Assembly (NCBI GenBank): GCA_032690845.1
Contig: CM064417.1
Coordinates: 22,174,808 to 22,238,807, forward strand
Direction: 5' to 3'
DNA from: Eleusine coracana subsp. coracana
Lineage: Eukaryota; Streptophyta; Magnoliopsida; Poales; Poaceae
DNA length: 64,000 bases
In this document: one piece after another, positions 1-11,054 of the stretch
Layout: each line of letters opens with the position of its first letter
Numbering within the stretch: position 1 is the stretch's first letter
Made by a program: the position numbers and the translations under genes
Notes under the pieces: model-generated
Told to the model about the DNA's origin: nothing
The model's database searches: none
The model's input: the letters and a program-made list of their open reading frames with translations, nothing else

Positions 1-424
1 ATGGAGAGGACCAGGAGATGATGGGAAAAGGAGTTGGGAACATGGAGGACCAGAAAGGGCTTGGAAGCCAAAGTAGAGGCCCAATCAAAACCGACTTCGA
101 GTTTGTTTCGGGGCCCAGGACCAGTCTGCACTAAAACAGTCGCCCAGGACGTATACGGACTCGGATTTGGACGTTCTTCATATGCACGGAAAGATAAGGA
201 GAAGACCTTTCCAATGCCTCTAGCCTCATATCAAAATTCATCCGGAGTCATCAGGAATCATCGAAACAAGAGAGAGTCCAGAATCTGTGTCGGTGCTGCG
301 TCGCCTATTTTTGGCCTTTGGGCTTTATATCTAGTTGAGCCCAATTAGGGGCGCGTCCAGAGGGTCTTGCACGACCCTAGGGTCTTTATATACAGCCGCC
401 ACCGCACCATTAGGGTTCGGGTTA
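1..424 (+). other. Unclassified LTR-like flank
   Basis: No convincing gene. The last 110 bases look like a plant promoter or LTR: a TATATA box at 387-392, then a C-rich leader and a TTAGGGTTCGGG stretch. The style (TATA box, proline-codon-rich leader, 'tagggtt') resembles grass Ty3/gypsy LTRs, but no second copy is present in the window, so this is inference. The sequence stops matching the Sirevirus at about 421, which is a truncation junction. Confidence 0.35.
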
Positions 425-1320
425 GATGAGACTTGCTCGAAAGTTCTTCCACCACCATGTGTAGTGTGTGGCTCTCTTAAGGATAAGCTTGCAATCACTA
501 GAGAGGAAAAAAAAAATCCTAACCCAAGAAAATGACTATCTCATCTCTTGTCTCCAAAGAACCCTAGTGAGTGAGGAGAAGATTGAGAGTGACTTGGCAA
601 GAGTCAAAGAAAGTGCCAGTAGATCAACCTACAACTTGGGCTTGGTATGACAAGGAGAGTGAGAATGTGGATAAGTTTGTGCCTAGCTCTAGCTATAAGG
701 ATGAGGAACAGTCCATCAAATCCACTGACACATACTACCCACCTAACCCCAATCCTTTCTTCAACTCAAAGCAAGCCGAGAAGCCAAAACCCAAACCCAC
801 TGTGCAAGCTAAGCCTAAACATGAGAGTGTCTACATTTGCATGTTCTGTGGTCGTAAGGGTCACTTGGATGAGTACTGTTATAGGCATAAGAGAATTGAA
901 AGGATGCAAGCTGAGTTAACTAGGAATGTGCATCATGATGATTTTGTTGGTTTTCAGCCTCGCTCTTTTTCTCGTGCCTATCGTGGACAGGGTCATTCCT
1001 CATATGGCTTTGATTCATGAAACAGAGGCTTTGCTCAGCAGCACTTTGGCGCCCAACATTTTCCCCATCGTGGTGAGCGTCGCTCATGTGGATTTGGCTT
1101 TTACACAGATGATTTCTATCCTCACAACCCTAGGTTTGAGTCGAGATGATTTGATAGGCCACACTTTCCCCATCGTGGTACTCGTCCCACGTGTTCGACT
1201 GGTGATGTGCAATAAATTGTGATAACCACTACTGGTCGTGTGATTCAGTGCTGGCTTCCTAAGAGTTTTTTTTCTAACCCCAACACCGAGTCATCAATCT
1301 TTCCTTCTCGTTCTTTGTAG
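425..1320 (+). pseudogene. gag: Sirevirus gag C-terminal remnant with zinc knuckle
   Basis: This is the end of the gag region joined to the linker before protease. It begins at the residues DET that also occur deep inside gag of copy C, followed by a Lys/Glu-rich stretch likely to form a coiled coil. A CX2CX4HX4C zinc knuckle (CMFC-GRKGH-LDEYC) lies at about 838-880 and would bind genomic RNA during packaging. It is followed by a Gly/Arg/Phe/His-rich tail. Reading frame 1 runs from 571 across to the protease with nonsense codons only: TGA at 1018, TGA near 1147, TAA near 1213 and TAG at 1318. A frame change lies between about 525 and 600. Family membership is certain; the exact start is lost with the truncation. 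Confidence 0.85.
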
Positions 1321-3126
1321 GGAGCAGGCGGAGGCTTGGAGAACAAATGGTTGATGGACTTCGGGTGTTTGCGCCACATGACCAGAGATGCAAAGTGGTT
1401 CTCCAGCCTCACTCCCTTGAAGTGCCGGGAGTATGTGACCTTTGGAGATGACAAGAGAGGGAGAGTGAAGGCAAGAGGCGCTGTAAACGTAAATGAAAAA
1501 TTCACTATCAAGGACGTTCGTTTGGTTGAGCATCTCAAGTACAATCTCCTCTCTGTCTCTCAGTTGCTTGATGTTGGTTTGGAAGTGCGCTTTAAGAAAA
1601 ATGCTTCTTGTGTTCTTGATTTGAATGGCTCTTTGGCTTGTGGTATTTCTAGCATTAGGAAAGTTTTTCAGGCTGATTTTGCTGGTTCTTCTGGTTCTCA
1701 CAAATGCTTGTTTGCTCAATCTTCTTCTGAGCTCTGGAAATGGCATAGGAGACTAGGTCACATGAGCTTTGACTTGCTTTGTTGCTTGAGTGGCCTAGGT
1801 TTGATCCGAGGATTGCCTAAGCTCAAATTAGATAAGGATTTGGTTTATGCTCCTTGTCGTCATGGGAAAATGATTGCTGCTTCACATCCACCAATCAATT
1901 TGGTGATGACTGAATGCCCCGGAGAGCTATTTCATATGGACACTGTTGGTCCTTCTCGGGTTCATTCGGTAGGTGGGAAGTGGTATGTTCTTGTGATTAT
2001 TAATGACTACTCTCGCTACTCTTGGGTTTACTTTCTTGAGAGCAAGGATAAAGTGTTTCATCACTTTCGGAGCTTAGCTTTGAGGTTGTTCAAGGAACTT
2101 CCGGGTGGATTACGAGCAATTTGCAGTGATAATGGCACCGAGTTCAAGAACTCGTCCTTTGATGCTTTCTGCCTTGAGCATGGTATTGAGCATCAGTTTT
2201 CAGCACCTCGTGTCCCTCAGCAGAATGGTGTGGTTGAAAGAAAGAACAGAACCTTGGTGGAAATGGCCCGGACGATGCTCGATGAGCATAAGACTCCGAG
2301 GCGGTTCTGGGCTGAGGCTATTAGCACTGCTTGCTATGTTTCCAATCGGGTTTTCTTGCGCTCAATTCGTAATGTGACTTCCTATAAGCTACGCTTTGGG
2401 AGGAAGCCATCTGTTTCTCATTTGCGCGCTTTTGGTTGCATGTGCTTCATTCTCAAGCATGACAATCTTGATAAGTTTGAGTCGAGATCTTTCGATGGCA
2501 TCTTTCTTGGCTACACCCTTCATGACCATTCTTACAGAGTTTTGAATTTGAAAACTAACACCATCGTAGAGTCCTGTGATATAACCTTTGATGAATCAAA
2601 CTCTTGTGCAAGCAATGTGGTTGAGACTACAGGTAACAAGGAGATGGAGGAGAGTATCTTTGTAGAAGAGGACCTACAGGGCTTCGATGATGATGATGAT
2701 GAGTCTTTCCATCCCACATCCGAGCTTGTTCCTGCTTCTTCCACCACTCTAGTAGAGGGTCCAGAAGCTTCTACATCGACCTTAGCAGCTGTTGAGCCAG
2801 CTCCAGCTATGGTTGAGGGGGAGGTACGCTCTACGAGAGAGGCCCCTCACCACATTCAGCGTCAACATCCACCTCAGCAGATGATCGGTAATCTCTATGA
2901 GAGAACAACAAGGTCAAGGTCTGCACATCTCGCCCGCTTTACTAATTCTCTCTTTGTTGCCACCTTTAAACCTCGGGATGTTGGACATGCAGTATCTGAT
3001 GAACATTGGGTTAATGCCATGCATAAGGAGTTGAAAAACTTTGAGAGAAACAGTGTGGACCCTAGTAGAGCCTCCTATTGGTGTCAATGTCATAGGAACC
3101 AAGTGGGTTTTCAAAAACAAGCATGA
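1321..3126 (+). pseudogene. pol: Sirevirus protease-integrase (pol N-terminal half)
   Basis: Counting from the Met at 1336, the retropepsin active site that is normally D-S/T-G reads DFG (residues 8-10), so the protease is dead. The GAG-pre-integrase zinc finger follows (HRRLGH near residue 138), but its first distal Cys is Tyr (LVYAPC). The integrase catalytic triad is visible and correctly spaced: D202 (HMDT), D265 (SDNG) and E301 (GVVERK), a DD35E signature. After integrase comes an acidic, Ser/Pro-rich linker (DDDDDESF near 2686-2706). The frame is open from 1336 until a frameshift near 3041-3060 that throws translation out just before the RT domain. The same frameshift is present in copy C. 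In life the protein would mature the particle and insert the cDNA. Confidence 0.92.
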
Positions 3127-4501
3127 GAAAGATGGTGAGGTTGTTAGAAATAAGGTTAGGCTTGTTGCCTAGGGTTTCAGTCAAGTGGAGGGCTTAGACT
3201 ATAGGGAAACCTTTGCTCCTGTTGCATGCATAGAAGCCATTAGGATCTTGCTTGCATTTGCTGCCTCTAATGGCATTAGACTCTACCAAATGGATGTCAA
3301 GAGTGCTTTCCTAAATGGTTTCATAGAGGAAGAGGTTTATGTGAGACAACCACCTGGCTTTGAGCACCACCAATACCCAAATCGTGTGTACAAGCTTCAA
3401 AAGGCTTTGTACGGGCTAAAGCAAGCACCTAGGACATGGTATGCTAGACTTAAGACTTTCTTGCTAGAGCGCAGGTATGTCATGGTGTGTGTTCACAAAA
3501 CCTTGTTCACTCTAAAGCATGGCAATGACCTTCTAATGGTTCAGATTTACGTGGATGATATTATCTTTGGAGGTTCCTCTCATGCTCTTGTGTCCAGATT
3601 TCAGGAAGCTAAGGAAAGTGAATTTCAGATGTCGATGATGGGTGAGCTCACCTTGTTTCTTGGACTTCAAATCAAGAAGTGCAAGCAAGGCACCTTCATA
3701 CTTCAAGCCAAGTACACGAAGGATCTCCTGAAGAAGTTCGACATGGTCAATGTGAAGCCGTTGTCAACACCAATGTCCACAACAACGGAACTTGACCCTG
3801 ATGAAGACTGTAAAGCGGTGGACAAAAGGGAGTACAGGAGCATGATTGGCTCCCTCTTGTACCTAACGGCGACAAGACCTGACATACACTTTGCAGTGTG
3901 TCTTTGTGCTCGCTTCCAAGCTTCCCCAAGGGTGACTCATCGCAAGGCTGTCAAGCGCATTTTCAGGTATCTCAAATACACCCTTGAGTTCGGTCTTTGG
4001 TACTCTGCATCTTCATCTCTTGATCTTATTGGGTATTCGGATGCGGACTTTGCTGGGTGTAGAATTGATAGGAAGAGCACTTCTGGTACTTGCCATTTCT
4101 TGGGTACTTCTTTGATCTGTTGGTCTTCTCGTAAGCAGTCGAGTGTAGCCCAATCCACCACAAAGGCTGAGTATGTTGCAGCTGCTAGCTGCTGCTCACA
4201 AATCCTATGGATTGTGTCCATTATGTGAGACTATGGGTTAACCTTTAAGGGTGTTCCACTCATGTGTGATAACTCCAGTGCCATATGCTTAGGCAAGAAC
4301 CCAGTCCTACATGGTAAGGTCAAACACATAAATGTGAGATTCCACTTCCTGAGAGATAATGTTGAGAAGGGAGATGTTGAGGTCAAATACATCGACACCA
4401 AAAACCAATTGGCTGATATCCTTACCAAGCCCCTAGATGCTTCAAGATTTTCTTTTCTTCGGGGGGAGCTTGGTGTTTGCCATCCTTATGGCATCATTTG
4501 A
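3061..4501 (+). pseudogene. pol: Sirevirus reverse transcriptase-RNase H (pol C-terminal half)
   Basis: Copia-type RT with the motifs TFAPVA, QMDVKSAFLNG and the catalytic YVDD (3548-3559), followed by FLGLQI. RNase H follows with SDADFAGC, KSTSG, SSRKQSSVAQST and KAEY, then CDNSSAICL and NQLADILTKPL. The coding sequence ends at the TGA at 4499-4501. Defects: an in-frame TAG just before GFSQVEG (near 3172), a TGA at 4226-4228 (IM-stop) and a frame break between that stop and CDNSS. Catalytic residues of RT and RNase H are present, so the damage is nonsense and frameshift rather than active-site loss. Confidence 0.92.
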
Positions 4502-5748
4502 GGGGGAGTTGGTGTTCTCTTGTATATATGTATCTTACCTTTTGCATTGCATCTCATGTGTAATATATGCATTGGTAGATGAGCTTTGATTCTCTAGATG
4601 GCTTGTTATAGACTCTTTTGATCAACTTGCTAATGTTAAAGGTAAACTAAGCTTCTTGTGAACCTTATGAATTAATCTTGTTAAGACTTGCTCACCATGT
4701 GTATAATTGCTTTTATCCCTGTCAAAACATGTGTTGAGGCTAGTCTAGAGGATGTCTTGGCTTTGGCACCTTGTGTTTGCGAAATGGAAGGCTTTGCAAA
4801 TGTTTAGCTCATGATGGAACATTGTGGGAATGTGTGTTCCTTTTGCCGCAAAGGCATGCTCTGTGAATAAATCATGAAAAATCTGCTAAGTGCTTTGATC
4901 AAAATAATTCTAAAATGCTAAATCCAAACACTGTGACTTGAGGCCTCGGGGTGTTTGCCGTAACCTGTCGTGCGACCCTCCGCATGGATAAGAGGACACA
5001 TGAGGATAAACAATAAACACTTGATCAACTGAATCTCTGTTGCATGTATGAGTGTTTGTAAAGCTCATTTTCTGTGAATGCTTGTTGCCTTGGTTGAGAT
5101 GGAGACTGGCTAGGTTCTTTTGATTCACTTAATACTTGTTTTTCCTTGGATGGGAGTACTTACACATGTGGTGGCAGTTTTTTCTTATGATAAGCAAATT
5201 TGATTCTATCTAAGCTAGTCAATCTTTTTGCTTAGCTTGTATAGCTCTTGGTGTTTATGCCTTGCTATCTATTTTTGGTTTTGTACGATTGTGAGCTATT
5301 GCTTTTACACTTCATGGCTCTATGAATATGATCAACAAGGTTAAATGCTTGTTTGCATAATTATTGAAGCTCCTTAGGTTTGCCTTTTCGTTCATTGCAT
5401 GTTTGTTCTTTTGCTTATTTGATGAATTCATTGCCAAAGGGGGAGAAAGTTGTGGGTCATGCACAAATAATGCTAAGAAACTTAAAATGATCCATTTTGC
5501 ATTACATGAGACCTACCACAAGTTGAGGGGGAGCATATCATGTCCTTGAGCATTTTCTTACGCTTTTCACACTCTTTGCGTCTCTAGTCACTTTCTTTGC
5601 CAACTCTTGGTTTTGCGATTCCTATTTTGCTAGATGGCCTACTTGTCACCTTTTCTTTGGGTTTGGCCATTTGGATATGCTTATTTTGCATTTCAATCTC
5701 TAATCTTTGTGCATTTGGTGTTGTCAATGTACTCATCAAGGGGGAGAT
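4502..5748 (+). other. Sirevirus 3' non-coding region with multiple polypurine tracts
   Basis: 1.25 kb without a gene. It contains four G-rich purine tracts: 4500-4508 (right after the pol stop), about 5433-5446 (GCCAAAGGGGGAGAAAG), about 5523-5532 and the terminal one at 5738-5748. Arrays of polypurine tracts upstream of the 3' LTR are a described Sirevirus feature. The whole segment is matched in reverse by 47866-49211 of copy C. Confidence 0.85.
5738..5748 (+). promoter_or_regulatory. Terminal polypurine tract (plus-strand primer)
   Basis: AAGGGGGAGAT lies directly before the LTR start TGAGAAACC. This is where plus-strand DNA synthesis would be primed. Confidence 0.85.
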
Positions 5749-6493
5749 TGAGAAACCATGTGGATATGTGCCATGGTTTGCAATATGTGATGAGTAATTG
5801 ACTTTGGCGGAATTTATGTTTGAGTTGAAATGTGGGAATCTGGGGATTGCATGAGTTTGTGCATGTCATGGTTTTGACTAACCTGAGTTGGTGAGGATGT
5901 TGGAAAGTTTGCAGGAGATGAGAAATATGTTTGCTTGTCTCATGATGTGTAGGTCACTGGAGGCAACTTGACGGTCAACGACGAGAGGATCGGGCACAAG
6001 TAGGAGACTTGGGGCTAGACGATCAGGAGGCCGGGTGAAGTCAAGGGTGATTCACACCGTACACGTGGAGAGGCAAGAAGCATGGACGGTTTCGTGGTTG
6101 AGCCTCAAAACCATGGGTGGTGATCAAGACGGCGGGGTTGACCAAGTCAAAGGTGATCGGGTGACGGTGCAAGTAGAGGCTTCCAATGGACCGGAGGCAG
6201 AAGAGACTTGCCGATGAGGAGGATCACGGGACGAGGTCACACGCGTCAAGATCGAGAAGTCGTGCTTTGAGAAGCGTGCAAGGTGGTTTCCCGGTTTGGG
6301 CCTCAAAAATGGTGGTGGCGATTGGAGGTGCACGTGGCACCATCGCAGAGCTTGCATCGAGGCAAAGCAAAGTTGTGAAGGGCTCGATGGCGTTCGAACG
6401 AAGGAAAAAGAGTTGGACCATTTTGCCCATGGTGGTAGGTGGTAGTGTATTGTAGGTGAGGGGTAGGATGGTCTTTAGGACAACCCCTAGACC

Positions 6494-6500
6494 TATATAA
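6494..6500 (+). promoter_or_regulatory. LTR TATA box
   Basis: TATATAA preceded by CC and followed by GGAGAGG. The aligned site in the 5' LTR of copy C (56005-56011, minus) is intact, while the 3' LTR of copy C reads TATATC (47131-47136). Confidence 0.7.
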
Positions 6501-7129
6501 GGAGAGGTGTGACTGGTGGGAGAGGTGTCTCTGCCTATAGCCTTGTGTTAGGATTTCATTCCAAAGAGCTAGGAGAGTGCTTCATATAAATAGGAGAGTA
6601 GTGGGTGTGTGAGAGACATCTCTTGCTCTTCCAAAGAGTGGGAGAAAGAGGGTGGCTTCCTAGCCTTTGTACCCATGGATCTTGTAAGCATGTTTCTATG
6701 ATATGATATTTATTTTCGTGCTCAAGATCTTCCTCTCTCCCTAAATCTGGAATTTCTCTTTTTTCTCTGTTTTTGGAGCTATTTTCGTGGTGATTTTCAA
6801 TCTTGTTTTTGAGTGGGTTTTGGTACAAATTTCTTGAGGGATCTTGGTGCTAGGACATGCCTAAACAATCCTTTATGGATCCTTGATTGAATCCTAGGCA
6901 AGGGCACCTTTGATTTCGTGGATCTCCTCAAGAACATTCAAACCCTAGAGCTTTTGGTAAATCCTCAAATTCAAGATGAATTCTTGAGTTTTTTGTGTGA
7001 TTCCACTTGGAGAAGGAGCGTCCTACCATGAGACACTTTCTGTCCAAGTTTTGTGATTTTTGGAGTTCGTTTGGATAGGTTTTGGTATTTTTCTTACCAA
7101 GTTTTGAGCACAGTTTTTAGTTCTAGAAA

Positions 7130-7440
7130 GTATCGATCGGCACTACCGATCGTTGAACCAGCACTGCTGGTGCCCGAGGAAGAACCCCTGATCGGCACTG
7201 CCGATGGCTGGACCGGCACTGCTGGTAGCCTAGGACTGAACTCGGAGCGACACTGCTAGTGACTTAAGTGCGATCTCGCACCGGCACTGCCGATGGCAAC
7301 TATCGGCACTGCTGATGAATCCGAATGTTGTTTACTAAGTCCTGAGAATCCTACACCAGCACTATCGATGGGCGTGACCGATACTGCCGATGGTGCCAAC
7401 CGGCACTGCTGATGGTAGTGATCGGCACTGTCAATAGTGG
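7130..7440 (+). repeat. Array of 15-bp palindromes in Sirevirus LTR
   Basis: About ten units of the type ATCGGCA-C-TGCCGAT. The arms vary together: ATCGGCA/TGCCGAT at 7191-7205, ACCAGCA/TGCTGGT at 7157-7171, ACCGGCA/TGCTGGT (one G-U pair in RNA) at 7212-7226. Corresponding arrays occur at 46255-46505 and 55140-55380 in copy C. Palindrome clusters in LTRs are known for Sireviruses and have been linked to small-RNA targeting. Confidence 0.85.
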
Positions 7441-7688
7441 TCCAGTAAGGTCTGACTTGTGTGCGGTTCTTGACTATTTCGAGTCTTTGCAGTTCTCTTT
7501 TGTTTCCGCTGTGTTCTGCTACTGTTGTTGGTCACTCCTAAAGGTAGCACATCACAAATTGGTGTGTGTGGCCTTGGTGATCGGTTTGGAGATTGGTTCG
7601 GGTTGGAATTGGGATATAGGCCAAGTTCTAGTTAAGAATTTTAATTGGCTCCCATTCAACCCCCTCTAGTCGCCTTCTCGGTCCTTCA

Positions 7689-8163
7689 ATTTTGATGATT
7701 GAAAATCAGGAGACTAGCACGACTTGGGTTCATCCACCCCCGCGAGTGTATGTGTCGCTGAGAGATAAGAAGAAGGGGAAGAAGAATGTTGAAGAGGCAC
7801 CAGATTGTTTTCAGGCGGGCTCCAACATGGTGTGTCACCAAAATCAATGAGTAGCCTAAGTTGGAACTATCGCAGTTTGGCCAATGCCATGACAGTTATG
7901 GAGCTCCATGAACTCATTTCAAAGTTTGCCCCGACAATGCTTTGTGTGTTAGAAACTCAAGTGCATAAAGCACGTGTTGAAAGTCTCAAAGGTACTATAG
8001 GATTTTATAACTCTTTTGCTATTAGTAGTTCAGGCCGCAGTGGTGCACTTCGCCTTTTTTGGAATAATAATACTAGAGTTGAAATTTGACCATACTCTGA
8101 GTAACATATAGACACTATTATCATGGAGCACAGGCTTGACCCTTGGAGGTTTGTAAGGATCTA
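7689..8163 (+). pseudogene. L1-type LINE segment 1 (endonuclease N-terminus)
   Basis: From 7845 the translation reads MSSLSWNYRSLANAMTV, the start of the apurinic-like endonuclease of plant L1 LINEs. Asn is in the WN-x-R motif and the catalytic Glu is in LCVLETQVH. It continues through SGRSGALRLFWNNN to the region around IIMEHRLDPWRFVRIY near 8160. A stop (TGA at 8087-8089) and mutated RGL (to RSL) show decay. The upstream bases 7700-7830 encode a Lys-rich linker typical of the space between the two LINE ORFs. The endonuclease would nick target DNA for target-primed reverse transcription. The sequence breaks at the Sirevirus LTR at 8164; the rest of the LINE is at about 26441-27511 and 62027-64000. 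Confidence 0.85.
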
Positions 8164-8530
8164 TGAGTCCAAGAGGGGGGGGGGGGGGTGAGGACCGGTA
8201 AGTGGATCGTCAACCAAATCGAATTCCACCAAATCTTCCACCTTGCTAACGACAAGTTCTATGCAGTTCTACCGAGCCAAGACCCCAGCAATTCTAGTGA
8301 TATGATGCAATGCAAGCGATGCCAAGCCAATCAATAAGCAAGCAATCCCGTGTCAATCCTTTCTCTACTTACACACATGTAAGTAAATAGGGGTTTAGAG
8401 ATTGCTCATTAATTTTTAGCCCGAGGTATCGGAAGGATGGCGCCTCCCCCTAGTGCTCATTGGATCAACTCCCGCCAGAGTATTGATCCCTCCCACCACC
8501 AATGTGGAGTCCTTGCACACAAGCCCGTAT

Positions 8531-8712
8531 CACTCCCGGAGTGACAGCGTGGTTGCGTGACCACTGTTCATCGAGTCCTCGACTCCTCGAGCATAAGCCC
8601 GCCTCCCGCAGGGACTTTCTACACTCCCGGAGTGACAGCGTGGTTGCGTGACCACTGTTCATCGAGTCCTCGACTCCTCGAGCATAAGCTTGCCTCCTGC
8701 AGGGACATTCTG
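8531..8712. repeat. Tandem repeat, 91-bp unit, 2 copies
   Basis: The unit begins CACTCCCGGAGTGACAGCG at 8531 and again at 8622, with a third partial start at 8713 (CACTCCCGAAGTG). Each unit itself starts with a small palindrome (CACTCCCGGAGTG). It lies inside the copy B LTR. Confidence 0.9.
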
Positions 8713-9104
8713 CACTCCCGAAGTGAATGCATGGGCGCTCTCTCATGATGCTCCTTTCAAAGGCAAGCTGAAACCTTGTACAAACTTGTGACGACCTTCA
8801 AAACACGTCACTATATGATAGGCTCGATCATCGACACCTAACCGGTCTGGGCCCTGCCATAGACCAAGAGTAACAATACTAATGCTCTCTACAACCTCTC
8901 CTAGGCTAGAGACATGAGACACTCTTGTGTTACTCTCCAAGACAGTCAAAGATAGCTCCAATCCTTGCTTTAGTGTCTCCTCTTCTCCTCTTGGCTCTCC
9001 CTAAGTTTGGCCAGCTATCCAAATAGCCAATAGAAGTCTGAAAGACCCCATCAATAGCTATATATAGTCTCCAACTACTCTAGTAGCCGTTGCTAAAAAG
9101 TTGG

Positions 9105-9545
9105 CGAACTTAGCACCCATCGCTGTAATGTACCACCGTACAGTACAACGACCTCTGAGTATAGTCACTCTACAATACGGTGACCGCCGCTCAACCATAC
9201 AACGACCTCTGATCTCTAGTGCCTCTCTACGCACAAATCCTCTAGGTCATCGTACCTTACGGCGATCCAGAGAGTACCTGAGAATGGCCACAACCTCCTT
9301 AGGTCACCGTACCTTATGGCGACCTCACCGTAATGTCAATAGCAAATCTGAGTGCTGGTCACTTCCTTCTCCATCTTAGGTCGCTGTACCTTACAGCGAC
9401 CTCGTTGTAAGGTCTACAGAGAGTACCTGAAAAAGAACCTTCTTCTCCTTGGCTCGCCGTATCTTATAGCAACCTCCAGTCCAGAGTCTCTGCCCCTTCT
9501 GTACAACTCTTGGCATTCACCATACCTTACGGTGACTTTTCTCAA
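9105..9545. repeat. Array of CCGTACCTTACGG-type hairpins in LTR
   Basis: At least six units with arms around a CCT loop. The best is GGTCGCTGTA (9379-9388), CCT, TACAGCGACC (9392-9401), a perfect 10-bp stem. Others at about 9244-9266, 9303-9325 and 9515-9537 vary in both arms. The same motif family recurs at 25660-25860. It is analogous in layout, but not in sequence, to the palindrome array in the copy A/C LTRs. Confidence 0.85.
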
Positions 9546-10017
9546 AGCTGAAACTTGCTATCCTCTTGACTCGTCTCCAAGATTGCCAACCTTGACCAAT
9601 CCTTCTCCACTGCCACTCTAAGTGTCCTAGAGCTTTACTTGAGCATCCCAATACTCTAGCCCTAGAGAAGCCTAAGAGAATGACTCGTGCTTACACACTG
9701 CCACTCTAAGTGTCAGGTTTTTCCTATGGACTCAAGCTTACACACTAGCCAAGTGATCACACACACTTGGACCTGGCTGTTCTTAGCCTTGATCCATCTC
9801 GATTACCGCGACACTCCATCAAGATCTTCATGACACTCCACTCAGTCCTCCATTGATCATCAATGTGACATTCACCATATTCATTGTTTTGAGTTAATAG
9901 TTTGTTCTACATCCACAACACTAGATGTAGGCATTAGTAACTATTTCATGTTATTACTCAATCACCAAAATATTTATACCTTGGGGTTTCCAAGCACCAA
10001 TTGTCATGAAGCTTACA

Positions 10018-11054
10018 ATCTCCTCCTTTTTGGTGATTGATGACAACACTGCTTAACTCAACCAATGAATTGAAACAAGATCGAGAGGAAGGAAAAATAG
10101 AAGAGCAAGACACAACCTTTACCTCAAGATCAATTCATCAAGAGCTCATATAGATATGAAAGGGAAGAATTGTTTGATGATGGTCGGTGATGTGTGGTGA
10201 CATGCATAAGATATAAGTGAGCAGTCACATGTCAACCACAACATGATGATGATGTAGTATAAAAGAAATTCCTACAAAACATACATCATCAAGGCACAAG
10301 TGCACTATAGAATATTCTTTCTACAAAACATACATTAGGGCACCAAACATTCCACACATTATATCTCAAAAGAGAAGGACAAGCAGGAATGAAAAGAATC
10401 CAAGTGCATCCATGATGAGTTGAAACAATGAATGAAAGCACAGCTCATCAAGGATCACAAACATCGATAAAATACCTCAAAAACCACATCAAATGTACCA
10501 ACCCCCAACGTACCATAAGAGTACAAAATTGTAATCCTCTCCACCCTATACAAAAACTACTAGCACTCTCGATCAAGTCTCACTCCCTCTCCTCAAGTTT
10601 TCTCTCTAGTTTCTCTCCCCCTTTGGCATTACGGACCAAAAAGGGAATTGAAACCAAAAGAAGTGTAAGTCTAAGCGTTCAAGGCTGGAGAGCATGAGTG
10701 CTAGCTAGTTTCTCCCCCTGTGTAGGCTCCCTCTGGGCTGCTACTGCATCCATCTGCTCGAAGTCTCTCAAGTGTTAAGAGGATGAAGAGCCTTAGTCTG
10801 GGACTGCTGTCTGTGGTGCTAGTGTTGGGGTTGGAGCAGCCTGTACATCAATCGTCTCTGTAAAGGTAAGTGTCTGAGACACTAGCGGCAAAGGTGTCGA
10901 GAAAACTGGTGCAACAGTCGAGGTACTCTGTGGCAAATAGTGCAGACACAGAATACCTAGACGCCAACAACAGAGACAAGGTTGGTACAGAGGAAGGTCT
11001 AGCTCCGTCTATCATGGGACCGACAAACTAGGTATTGCTCAGTGCTGCTATGCC
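10018..11054 (-). other. Sirevirus copy B 3' non-coding region with purine tracts
   Basis: Read on the minus strand: the terminal polypurine tract at 10018-10031, plus further tracts near 10612-10628 (GCCAAAGGGGGAGAG) and 10708-10722 (CAGGGGGAGAAAC). The first of these matches an internal tract of copies A and C almost base for base, supporting Sirevirus assignment. No gene is seen in 10032-10600. From 10740 rightward there is degenerate Ser/Thr-rich coding-like sequence continuous with the accessory ORF. Confidence 0.7.

Larger units (their letters stand above)
421..7688 (+). mobile_element. 5'-truncated Sirevirus (Ty1/copia), copy A
   Basis: The order is gag C-terminal part, CCHC zinc knuckle, protease, integrase, RT, RNase H, a long 3' non-coding region with several polypurine tracts, and a 3' LTR of 1940 bp. 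Protease-integrase-RT order is diagnostic of Ty1/copia. Multiple polypurine tracts and palindrome clusters in the LTR are known hallmarks of Sireviruses (Maximus/SIRE lineage). It is the same family as the complete element at 46024-56749. Homology to that copy starts at about 421, inside gag, so the 5' LTR, primer-binding site and most of gag are missing. The coding region holds several stops and at least one frameshift, so the element is dead. Confidence 0.9.
5749..7688 (+). repeat. 3' LTR of Sirevirus copy A
   Basis: 1940 bp starting TGAGAAACC and ending GGTCCTTCA, matching the LTRs of copy C in reverse orientation. A TATATAA box sits at 6494-6500, which would drive transcription from a 5' LTR. 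The stretch 7130-7440 is an array of short palindromes (separate entry). Sequence right of 7688 is LINE, so the element sits within or beside LINE DNA. No target duplication can be tested because the left end is gone. Confidence 0.9.
8164..10017 (-). repeat. 3' LTR of Sirevirus copy B
   Basis: Read on the minus strand it starts TGTAAGCTTCATGAC right after a polypurine tract (AAAAAGGAGGAGAT, minus strand, 10018-10031). It ends near 8164 with a C-rich stretch and CTTGGACTCA. Length is 1854 bp. It carries a 91-bp tandem duplication (8531-8712) and a palindrome array (about 9105-9545). The family differs from copies A and C, but organisation (purine tracts, LTR palindromes, C-run near the 3' end) is Sirevirus-like. 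The left boundary could be either the TGAGTCC at 8164 or the TGAGGACC at about 8189. Confidence 0.75.

Noticed and set aside
8172..8189. Poly-G run (also near 44850, 46050 and 54928) as a regulatory G-quadruplex
   Set aside because: The runs are length-unstable homopolymers, three of them at Sirevirus LTR ends; nothing ties them to a function, and sequencing error is possible.
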